From positions 5,518,001 to 5,582,000 of the forward strand of contig JAHCVI010000001.1 of assembly GCA_019096155.1 (NCBI GenBank): 64,000 nt of DNA, given 5' to 3'. The notes under the pieces are model-generated. The model was not told the DNA's origin. It did no database searches and was given only the letters and a program-made list of their open reading frames with translations. The translations under genes were made by a program, and so were the position numbers. This document shows, piece by piece, positions 47,380 through 57,782 of the stretch. Source of the DNA: Staphylotrichum longicolle (taxonomy: Eukaryota; Ascomycota; Sordariomycetes; Sordariales; Chaetomiaceae). Positions within the stretch are counted from its first letter, which is position 1. Each line of letters begins with the position of its first letter.

Positions 47380-48385
47380 TTAATAGAAGATCAGGTCGAT
47401 ATGCTTGGCCGTATCGTCCTCGTATCTCTGCTTCAGCGCCTCCCTGCAGAGCAGCTTCGCCAGAGGCAGCATGGTTTCCCGCATGTCCACGATGCCTCGC
47501 TTTTTCTGGTCGATGTGCGACGCGTCGACAACGATCCTCTTCAAGCTGTCCAGCGACAGAGCTTCTGCGACTGAGTTAGCAAAAGGGCTCCCTCGGTGGA
47601 ACTTGGATGGTGTCGTACCGTTCTCGATCAAGTCGATGAGGCGCTGTGGTGTGCCGACGGCAATCCCGGTCCGGGACTTTTTGAGAAAGGAGACCTGTTC
47701 TTCGACCTTGAAGTGTTTGGCGAACTGAGAGCTCCCGGTTAGCATTCAACCCCAAACCTGGTGCCGGTTCCTGAGGAGTGGCCATTTCCTACCAGTTTCG
47801 CCACAGAACAATCCTTCTTTTGAAACTTTCTGACTGCTCTGGAAACTCCTGTCAGCGCTTCTTGCAGATGCAGCATGGTGCCTCCTCGAGGGGCTCGGAC
47901 ACCCTTACCGAACAAGGTCTGCCGCGCGGAGGCCGGCCCCTGCCACGATGATGGTGTGTGGCGAGCCGCACTTCTTGGGGGCCTGGTCGAGTTTTTCTGC
48001 GTCCCCCTTGAAGGCCTCGAGAAAATCCGGCAGGTTCTCCGTGGACCGCGGCTTGTTCCACGATGTGCTGTCTCGGATGTTGTTTGCTGCGTATCCATCA
48101 GCTCCTGGGACCCAGCCGGTGTTCCCAATCCTGTGAGCGCTCACCTGAGATGTACAAGTCGGACAACTCGACCGGACTCAGGTCCGTCCCGAAGCGGCGT
48201 GTCTTCTGGGCGATGTGGTCTGCGAGGAGCTGGCCGTCCATGCGCTCAAATGCCCTGTTCAAGCCGGCTTCCATATCCAAGTCGTCCTCATCCTCGCGCA
48301 CCTTCTTCTGCTTCTTCTGCTTTTTCCGGGGCTTGTCGTCATCTTGCACCTTTCTCTTCTTAGTGTACTGTTCCGCGGTTGCCAT
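47380..48385 (-). CDS. cms1: Cms1-like 90S pre-ribosome protein
   Basis: Five exons, 48385-48145, 48086-47909, 47838-47793, 47724-47619 and 47564-47380, encode 251 aa. The N-terminus is a Lys/Asp/Glu-rich nucleolar-type tail (KKRKVQDDDKPRKKQKKQKK). The body then follows the Cms1 family: LLADHIAQKTRRFGTDLSPVEL, STSWNKPRSTENLPDFL, PHTIIVAGAGLRAADLVR and FLKKSRTGIAVGTPQRL. It ends with RIVVDASHIDQKKRGI. The fold resembles the first RecA lobe of DEAD-box helicases but lacks a helicase motif set. Cms1 is a subunit of the U3-containing 90S pre-ribosomal particle in yeast. Intron 4 (51 nt) has a TGCTAAC branch and is open in frame; family alignment favours splicing it out. The gene shares a divergent promoter with the PQ-loop gene. 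Confidence 0.92.
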
Positions 48386-49233
48386 GACGGTTGAGAAGTT
48401 GCCTGGTCGTCGACGAGCACGTAGGCGGGGTGTGTTTTTTTCTGGATTTTGTAGATGTCCAATTATGCCTGTTGGTCTGTATCGCCGAAGTTGGCTTCTT
48501 GTTTTAGATTGCCGTCTTGCAGCTGATGTCCTTGGGTATAGTGCTCTCTGAAGTCGGGGTTGATGAGATGGTCGATTCACTTGCACGAAAATTCTGGAGT
48601 TTGAGTGAGTGTGAAAATCGAGGAGTAAACACATGCACTGTATTTTGTCTCTAGATCTGCCAGACTTTAGGTCGCCTTCTGTCTTCTCCGAGGGGTGTTT
48701 CAGTGGATTGCACCCTGTGTGGCACCGGTATTTGTACAGTGCGACCATCTTTGTTCCATCAAACAAACACTGGAAACCCTCTGTGACATGAGGAGCCCAC
48801 CACGTTGAAGTCCCGAGCTGCATCATGCAGTCCCGACCCTCATGTGTTTATCGTCTGATTCCTTTGTTACCCGTGACCTTCCTCTCTCTATGCCTTCTTC
48901 GTTCTTGTCGGGTAATTGAAGTGTTTTTGTTTCGGAGTCCCGGAGTGTTTCAGTGACAAGTTCACAGCTGGGGCAGGATCGTTCTTGAGCAAAGATGTGA
49001 CATAATTGATTCCAGGCGCGGGCTTGCAGGGCGCCAGGATGCGTGGGGGATGAGCACTCAATCAACACCAAGGTAGCCAGCTCCAACATCCAACTTCCTC
49101 ACTCCCACTTCATTACTTCAATCCAAATGGCGAGACACTGGTTGAGTCAATAGTCGTCTTGACCTGATTCCTTCGTAATCACACAGACGATCTGCTGAGC
49201 CCGCTCACCGCCATCCTCGCGGCCTTTCCTCCC
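48386..49233. other. Divergent promoter region of Cms1 and the PQ-loop gene
   Basis: 848 bp between two outward-facing starts. No supported ORF. Confidence 0.5.
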
Positions 49234-50715
49234 ATGGCGCCGCAGGGGGACATCCCAGTTGTACGCGTGAACTTCTCTGCACGCAATTTGCATGTTTTCT
49301 GTTTGCTGATTCAGTACTAAACCAGGCCGCCAATGTCTTGGGGGTAAGTGGAAAAATGCTCTGAACTCGGTTTGATCTCAGGAAGTAACCGAACGTTATG
49401 TGTCACAGACGATTGGTACAGGTGAGTGTTGACTCATGTTACGACTGGCACAAAAGGAACCCGACTAATAGTCCGAAGTGTAAGGTTGCTCTGATTCAAA
49501 TAGTAAAGGGGGTGCTCTAACTCAGTCCCAGGTTGTGGTGTGTTCAGGTTGGTCCCCTGACTTCCCATGGTCTCATCTCATGAATCATCTCGCTGACTTC
49601 TCTTCTAGCTGATTCCTCAGATCTGGACCAACTGGCGGACGAAGAAAACGGAAGGCCTACCAGGCTTGATGATGTTCTTATGGGCACTATGTGAGCGCGA
49701 GTCGGGTGTTTGAGAGTCAAGACTTTTCTGGGCACTGGGTCTGACCATGTCAGGTGGCCTTCCATTTGGCGTCTATGCGATTGCTCAGAATTTCAACATC
49801 CCTCTCCAAGTGCAGCCGCAGATATTCATGGCTCTTTGCCTTGTTTCCTGGGGGCAGATTCTCTTATACCATAGGTGAGCGGACACATCAAGGTACGGCA
49901 GTTTTGCATCTGACAGTTACTGATTAGTGAATAGAAAGTGGCCGGCATGGAAGGCCTCACTGGCCGCCGTCATAGTGGCTGCGGCTTTTGCGGGCGTTGA
50001 AGCGGCTTTGATTCTCACTCTGACAGTGCGTCTGCTTCCTTCTTTGTTTCGTGAAGACGACTGATTTGAGGATACAGCCCATCTACAATCGAGGTAACGA
50101 GGTTCCGGTAATGATCGTTGGAATAATCGCGGCTATCTTACTAGCTGCTGGGTTGCTCCCGCCGTATGGTGAACTTTGGAAACGGAAAGGGAGGGTAATA
50201 GGACTAAACTGGGTAAGGTCGACATCGTATGTGAGAAAGACAAATGATGCTGACGGCTGTAGATGTTTCTCGCCATGGACTGGTCTGGCGCCTTCTTCTC
50301 TCTTATGGCCCTAGGTAGGCAGCTTTTTTTCAACATTATGCTGGTTATTGGCCGGCTAACAGAACTCGATGCAGTGGCTCAGAATACTTTTGACGTACTA
50401 GGTGGCATACTCTATATCACATGGTGAGCAGCCCCCGAGTTGAGCACGCAATGAGTACCTATCTCACCTTACGGCCTCAGTTGTCTTCTCGAAATCGGCA
50501 TCTTCTCCTCCCACCTGATATGGTTGGCGCGGACACGCAAGATCCGGAAAGCCGCAGCTGCCGAGGGAAAGACCTTCGATGACATCGCTGCTGAGCACGA
50601 GGCGCAGGGGATCCCGTTCAAGTTTGCTGAAAGGAAGAGCAGGAGGCGCTGCGGGCTTGCGGAGAGCGAGAAAGGCAATGGGGCGAGCGAAGGATCCGGT
50701 GCCGGGAGTGTCTAG
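49234..50715 (+). CDS. PQ-loop repeat membrane protein (about 11 exons, with micro-exons)
   Basis: The exons I infer are 49234-49260, 49326-49343, 49409-49421, 49532-49547, 49609-49690, 49754-49874, 49935-50025, 50078-50212, 50263-50314, 50375-50423 and 50481-50715, about 279 aa. Exon 1 gives MAPQGDIPV and exon 2 only AANVLG. Later pieces read LIPQIWTNWRTKKTEGLPG, the first PQ loop. The second loop, PPYGELWKRKGR, has Pro-Tyr instead of Pro-Gln. Several hydrophobic segments fit the seven-helix PQ-loop fold. The C-terminus is a charged tail. PQ-loop proteins include vacuolar cationic amino acid transporters (Ypq) and SWEET-like carriers; this subgroup is uncharacterised. One problem remains: the 13-nt exon 3 and 16-nt exon 4 leave the frame one base short before LIPQIW. 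The cause may be a missing base, or the weaker donor at 49426. Confidence 0.82.
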
Positions 50716-52775
50716 ACTCTGGGACTCAGCTCCTGGCCCAAAGCTGTATCCGTTCCGGATGCAGATTGCAGCAAAAGCGGCTCGCGGGTGGCGTTCGCGG
50801 AACTTTCCACAATGACCGGCGGGTTCCTGGGCCCGAGTGGCTGGGTTCGGTGCGTTTTTAAACCCCTGAAGTCCACAGATGTGACGACATGACGATCCAA
50901 TATACCAGTATGTCATGTATGAAAATTGATCGAAGGGCGGGGTTTCTGCACTTGAGTTGCAGAGAGGTTTAGCCTGCCTATTCACACTCCTGGAAGAAAG
51001 CAACCAACCATTCCATCAACCTTGAGGCTCAAGGGGGTTGGCCCTCGATGTTGGTGTTCATTTTTGTCCATGTGTACGAAGTATGATCCCACGCTTGATG
51101 GGATTTGGTGACGACACCATGAACGGCTTGGACAGCACCAATGACACAAACAAGACCGGCCCCCATCTCCCCCACGCCCAGCTTGTGTAACTGCGGGAAG
51201 TACCATTGAGCGTATCGTGGTTGGTTGGGTGTTTTTTTGGGTAACTAGCTGCCAAAAGTGAATGACTTCTCACGACTGCGTGAGCAAAACTCGATTGTGT
51301 GTTTTGCAAGTGCTACCCCAGGCGAAACGCAAGCCTTCTCAATAGTATTCAATATGCTCCTGTATTCTAAAACGAGCAGGCACCTCTACACAGTGGCTCT
51401 GCCATGGCGTTTGAGGTCAATATCGCGGTGTGTCTCTCGGAATGGGCTTGCATCATAAAGGCATGTCGTTGGATGACGGCCGAGGACACGGAGGGGATTG
51501 GCTGGTCCTGCCGTGACCTGATCAATATCCATGTGTGTTGCGTGCTCGATCTCATCCACTTTTTGCTGTCGAGCGTGACTGCCAGTGGTTGGTCAATTTC
51601 TTGCCTCAAGTTGCAGACACGTACGTCTTCAGGCCTGAGCTTGGTGTTACGCAAGAGAATCAGCTCGGAAGGCACCCCCATGGGGCAAAGAAAAGGAAAA
51701 TGCACACGACAGACGTCAATTTTTCCGAGACATTGTCGAACTGGAACCAAAACGTCTGTGGCCCGTCCTCCCACACTTGGATACGTCTTAGCTTAGAGAG
51801 ATGTCCTCTGTTCTCTTCAGTCACGAAGTCGACATGGCCATGATCTGAGAACCATCAACAGCCACCCTCCCAGGTGGGTGTCAACTCTATTTCAACACGA
51901 GACGTTCCAGGCCCTCTCTGCTTTGCGATTCGCAGCTTGCAGACACCGATTGAACCAATCCGACGGGACGACTGGCGGCGCCGTTGCCCCATCGCCCCGC
52001 GTTGACCCAGCGCCGCGACTCGGGATTCGCTCGGGCTCGAAAGAGGTGGTCGAAGTGGTGTCCACTTGGCCGCGCTTAGTTCTTGAGTCGCGCCCATTCG
52101 GAAGCCTTGAGCTGTCAGTGCGCGTCTTCTGCCTTTCGAGCGCCGTCATCTGCATGCGATCTTGGGCTTATCGCATGCGTCTTATACCCTCCACCTCGCC
52201 AGCTGTCTCGTTCATCCCAAGCTTTCTCGCCGTGGGAACGGCCCCGGGGTCCTCTCGACGCTCGGTCCTTGTGCACGGTGCGGCCGGCAATCGGCGACTC
52301 TCCACCGCTCGCTTGTCGATTCTCACCGGCCCGCCAAAACTGCCGCCCCGGCTGGCCTGCGAATCCCGTCACTCCGCGCTTGAGGGCCCCTGTCCCCCCG
52401 GCCTCGCAGCCCCCAATTTTTTGTCCGTCGGCCCCCCCCAGTGCGCTGCACCGCGCAGCCCTGGACGTCTTAGGCCCAGGGGTTCCAAAAATTCTAGGCA
52501 AAGGGAAACCATCTCGTCTTCTTCCATCCTCCACGCTTTACCCCCTCCCCCCCTTTTACCTAGTCCCGAGGTCCTCGTCGTCACCGGCTCGATTTCTCTG
52601 CATGTAGAGATTTGTGGTCTGGTGACCGCCGCATCCGCCCTTTCGGCGTTCCGTGAGGAGTTGGGCGCTGCGAGAGACGACCCGGCGAAGGACGGGAAGA
52701 GGAACCAGGTATTGGAGTGTTGAGCGCTGTTGGGCACCGCCGATCTGCTCAAGGTGGATCGATCCCGCGGGGACA
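50716..52775. other. Intergenic: promoter and CT-rich leader of the Rap-type GTPase
   Basis: No supported ORF. From about 52100 the plus strand is rich in C and CT runs, typical of fungal 5' leaders. Confidence 0.5.
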
Positions 52776-54026
52776 ATGCCGTCAAAATTCAGTTACCAAC
52801 CTTGGTGAGCAGGACCCCCTTTTTTTGACAATTCGAGTTTTCATCCCATCCCGATCTTGCTGCATGCATCTCGACCCCTCCCAACCTCCTGTGCATCTCT
52901 TCTTCAATCAGCACAATTCTACTTAAAAGCACAAATACCCTCTACAGTAGAGTATGCTAACACCGCAATCTGCAGTCGGGAATTCAATGTGGTCGTTCTC
53001 GGTGCAGGTGTGTCTGCTCTGACTCTCCGAACAGCGAACAGCGAACGCTCCTCCCTGCCAAGAGATCCATCCCATCACATGCAGCAGCTGCTGACTGTCT
53101 GGTTTTCTGCTTACCTAAGGCGGCGTTGGAAAGAGCTGCCTGACTGGTGCGTACCCCAGCTTAGCTGCTGCCCCCACAGTAAAACCCCCTGAGCTCCTTT
53201 CTGGCGCTGACCGTGTTTGTAAACAGCCCAGTTCGTCCACAATGAGTGGATTGAGAGCTATGATCCCACCATTGAGGACTCGTACAGGACGCAGATGTCT
53301 GTCGATGTAAGTCAGATACAGACTCGTCGACTCCAAGGGAAACACTCACTGATACATACGCCTGCGAATCAGGGCCGCCAAGTAGTGTTAGAGATGTAAG
53401 ACTTTCATGACAACATCTCAGAGCCTTACGTCGAAAATTAACAGTGGTCCAGTCTCGATACAGCTGGCACGGAGCAATTCGGTACGTGTCGTTGGTCATT
53501 TCTAGTCTGCCGTTTATTGCTGACACTGGCTCTCCAGTCGCCATGCGTGATCTCTACATGAAGACAGGCCAGGGGTTCCTCTTGGTGTTTAGCATCGCCT
53601 CGAGAGCATCGTTTGAGGAGCTCGAGATGCTCCGCGACGACATCATCCGCATCAAGGATGACGAGGACATTCCTATTGTGATTGTGGGAAACAAGGCCGA
53701 TCTGGAAGACCAAAGGGCCGTCGATCGTGCCAAGGCCTTCTCACTCTCACAACGGTGGTCCGCGCCCTATTATGAGACCAGCGCCAGAACACGAAGTAGG
53801 TACCATCGCAAGCAATGAGCGAGCGCGCTAGTCCACAATTAACTAACAATTCCTCCCCTTTGCAGCCAATGTCGACGAGGCCTTCATTGATCTCTGCCGG
53901 CAAATGTTGCGACGGGACGACAACCAGGATGACTCGCGAGAGGAAGCATATCCTCCACGAGCAGATGACCCGAATGCCAGGAGACGCCGCAGGAAGAAGC
54001 GGAAGGACAAATGTACGATTCTCTGA
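52776..54026 (+). CDS. rsr1: Ras-related GTPase of the Rap type (Krev-1/Rsr1/Bud1)
   Basis: Eight exons, 52776-52804, 52976-53007, 53120-53146, 53227-53306, 53373-53395, 53453-53481, 53538-53795 and 53866-54026, encode 212 aa. P-loop GAGGVGKS (about 19-26), switch I YDPTIEDSY and switch II DTAGTEQF are intact. Thr replaces the Gln61 of Ras, the hallmark of Rap/Rsr1 proteins. NKAD and the ETSA box complete the nucleotide site. A polybasic stretch (RRRRRKKRKDK) precedes the CAAX box CTIL; the final Leu predicts geranylgeranylation and plasma-membrane targeting. A 10-residue N-terminal extension (MPSKFSYQPC) precedes the core. In fungi this GTPase directs polarity, budding or branching through Cdc42, and Neurospora krev-1 acts in cell fusion and growth. 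All splice phases agree with the family. Confidence 0.96.
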
Positions 54027-57000
54027 GCTCGCCTTCTCCGCTTATCGGCGTCTCTACGGGTTCTTCTGGTCGGCCAGATGAAACCAGATATGAGCTATGA
54101 ACGACGAATGATTTATAGACATGCCCACTACGATGGATATGAGCTTGCACGGCGAAAGGATTTCTTGGTAGTATTTCTAGCGATTCACCCCATTTACATT
54201 GTTTCAATCTGTCGGCTTTCCTGATCTTTAGACCACCATATTTGCTTGCCCGATGGTGTCGCCATGGCAGGATGAAGGATGACGAAATGGTGCATCGTCC
54301 AGCAGCCAACAACCCGCTGCTGCTGGTGCTGCCGCCTGCCACGTGCGCCACATGGCCGCCCTTTTCTTACATGCTCCCATTCAGGGACACATCTTTCATG
54401 CTGCACACCTGCGCCGCACCATTGCCGGCGCTAATCTGACGTTCCTGGCTGAGCCTTTCAAATCCTAAAATGGCAGTTACACGGCATGGTTGTGCATCGG
54501 ATTCTGAGCATAAGTGCATATTCTGTCGGCACATCCCGTAGCATATCAGCACAAAGAAGGAGATATGTTCCGGACTGAGCGATAACTATTTGTGATTAAG
54601 AAAAATCAACAGGAGGAGGGGAGGGGTGCTGGGCCAAGTTGGCCTCGATGATGTGTTGTTACTCTTCACCTCGGCAGCAACCCCACAGCAAAGCCTGGAC
54701 CGACTCGATCGCCTGGGAACTCACTATTGATATGGATCTCGAAAGCGCCTTGGACGCCCAGCCTCGCCGAGGTTCCGAACAGCCTCAGCCAGCCCAGTCC
54801 CGCCCCGAACCTGCAAATCTTTCAGCCGCTTCCACTAGTGTCGAATAATCCGGTTCTGGAAGCCTCCCCGGAGACCGGCGCACAAGGCTTGCGTTAATCG
54901 GTTCAGGGTTGAGTAAAAAAAAAAAAAAGAAGGAAAGAGAGCGCGAGCTTGAGGTTGAATGGAGTACTGTATAGGGCCGCATTCTTAATCTGCTCCGTGG
55001 TCCGGAACCTGACCCGGCGAGCTGATTGCCTGCCGGTCCGTCAGTGGCCCCGAAATCACTTGCTCAGTTTTCGGAGAACGTCCAAATCGCCGTCTGGATC
55101 GGGAATGTGGACTCCCGCGCAAGTTCCCACACCAGGAACTGCCCCACCTCAAGCCCCACACCCGCCCTGATCACGGCCCCTGGCCCGGTGGACCCTGGAA
55201 GTGACTGCGTCGAGCTGCGCTAGTGTTTTCGATTGAGCGTGGAGCCCACCCCTTTTATCTGCGCGCGTGGCTTGCCCCTGGCGAGCACCCCGAGCTCATA
55301 TCCAATTGCCCATCGCGCTGCCAGCAAGAGGTGGACCACACCCAACTCTCTCCCGTCCTGTATCTGCACTGTGCACATAAATAAACCGGGAGAGTCGGTC
55401 GATTTCTTGACGACCGGAGTAGCGCATCGCTTTTCTCGGAGTGCAAGGCGCAAAAAGCCGGTGGGGAGACGAAGGATCTGGCGGTGCACAGACAAGCTGC
55501 TTCTTGTCCATGCACACCCCCCGAGCTCCCCACAGCAAGGTCAAGAATTTCCAGTTTGGTGTCGGGGATATCCCCACCGAGCGCATGAGACGAGTGCCTC
55601 GCATGACGCGCTCTCATTGAAACACCAACCTCGTGAAGGCACTTTTCGACATCGTCCTCCTCCCGGTCCCTTGCTGTGCGCAGCGCAAGGAGTGCCGTGC
55701 CCGTTCGCAGAGAACGGGCTCTTCCACGGGGATTCTATTTTGCGAGCTTCGGTGTAACGGTTGATCGGGCCATCAGATGTGCGCCTTGTTTCGTCATCAT
55801 TGCCCGACAAGCTGCAGTCCGTCCACGGGTACCCCCCCAAAGATGGACAAGCAGCTCCGACGCACTGCGACGCTGCCATATTTTCGTACCTGACAGTGCC
55901 CACCACGCTAACGCCTCTCCAACGAGACAGCACATCCACGGCGTTTACCCTTGTTGATCGCCCTTCCTTCTCCATCTCCACCGGGGCGGGGTGTGGGTTG
56001 ATGTCTCCTCCCAAGACCGCAGCAGGGCTGTATCACATCACTCCCACACCTCACCTCTGCGATTCGATGCTTCCTCATGTGCTGCTCTCCCGCTGCATCC
56101 GCCAATCTCTGCCTGCACCTGGTGTTGTGACCCAGCGGCCCGGGCATCTGGCGGTTCTGCGAGAGGAGTCTGGACTGTAGCCATCTGAACTCCCCGACCC
56201 AACGCCGTCTTTCATCTGCATACGCTCGAAGTCATCGAGTCGCGTGGTCTTGACGACATCGCATCAACCCTTCACTCTCGTTTCTTCTTAGCTTCCTTCC
56301 TGTCAATCCTTCGCCTCCTCTTCAATTGCCACCTTAGCTGCGTGTGCTTCGCCCAGTTGCCAGTCGGCACGACGTTCTAGACGGCAACAGACCGCCGACC
56401 ATCCATCACCGCCGAGCCGTTCGTTACCGCACACGCACTGCTCCGTACCACGGCAGCACGGCCAGCAAGACCCGCCTACACGCACCCCAACCAACTCTGG
56501 GAGCTTTCGACGGGCGTTGCTTGATTTTCTCTTGATCTTCACCTTTCCGACGTTGTGGCTGTTGGTGTTGCTGGGCAGTCCTGCCCCAAGCACTTTCTTG
56601 TCCCGCCAACCTGAAACAGGAACCGTCCGCGAACCCCCGTCTTCTCGTACGTGCCCAATTTCATACCCCCATCCCTCCTCTTTTGCGCCTCCCCCCTCCT
56701 TCCGCCCCCCCTCTCTCCCGTCCCAAGCTCTGTATGTTCCAGTACCGGCGTGTGCCGCCCCTGGATTGCAGCCTGCGACCCGTCTGCCGCCGCCACCCCT
56801 CTTCCCGGGTCCCTCTTGCAGGCTGCTTGCTTGGTCGACGAAGAGGTGCGTTCACTCAGGCTGCGTGGGCATGGCATGAATAAGAAATAGTCGTGTTCAG
56901 TTGTTGGCGCTGTATTCCGTATTGCACTTGAGAGCAAGGGCAAGCAGCGCACTGGGAGAGGGGAATGGCGATGCAGCAGGGGTCTTCGTCGAGCTGTCGA

Positions 57001-57782
57001 AACACCGCAATGCAGGTGATGCCAGTCCCAAACCGGGCCCCTTCTTCGATCCGGCTGTTTAGGGGTTCTTCGCTTGGCCCTCGCCGTGGTCTCCCGCAAG
57101 AGCCCGCATTGGCCGGGCCATCCTGATCCAGCAAATCTGCCAAAAGGCTTTCTGGAACAAGGTTGCACGGACAGCTTTGCAGCTTTCCGTTTCCGAGGCT
57201 GTCGCTCTCCTTTCTCCTGTTGACACCACACACAGCCTCTTTGCTCGCCAGGCCTGCGGCTAACCATCCTTTCGTTTCCGGCACAGACTGCCTCTGCCTC
57301 GCCCTTCTACCCTTCGCGCGGTCGAAGGTCATTCATTGATTGGCCTACTGCCACCAAAGTCATTCTTTTCGTGTTTGTTCTGACCCAGCTGGCGCTGTGT
57401 TACACGCTGGCCCCTTTCATTCTCTTTCCTCATTGGCATAGATTGCGTTCGCTCGCTGTTTGCCACGGATACACACACCAACCCGTTCCACGACCTTCAC
57501 TTTGAACCCGGGTGCTTCTCTCGTTTGCGCTGCCTCGTCGCCCTTACCCGATCGAAGGGAGCCTTGAAGATAACACCGTCGAACTCCCCCGCGAGAGGCC
57601 CCGAAACCCCTTGACGATCCTCGACCTGGTGGAAAAGCTTTGTGAAAGACGACTCGTCCTTGTCAAATCTCGCCCATGTCATTCGGGGCTTGTTCGAATC
57701 TGGGAGGATCTCTGAGAACCTGACAAGAGAGAGGAAATCAGCGAGGTCCCACATGGGCTGTGGTGCCAGCAGTGTCTACTAA
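54027..57782. other. Long intergenic stretch with probable long leader of the next gene
   Basis: 3.75 kb without a supported gene. A poly-A run lies near 54915. The region 55950-57780 is strongly CT-rich and may be an unusually long promoter and 5' leader for the downstream EGF-like membrane protein. Short upstream ORFs are numerous. Confidence 0.45.

Noticed and set aside
51878..52723. 281-codon ORF upstream of the Rap-type GTPase
   Set aside because: Lies in CT-rich leader sequence; three frames are similarly open and the product has no recognisable feature.
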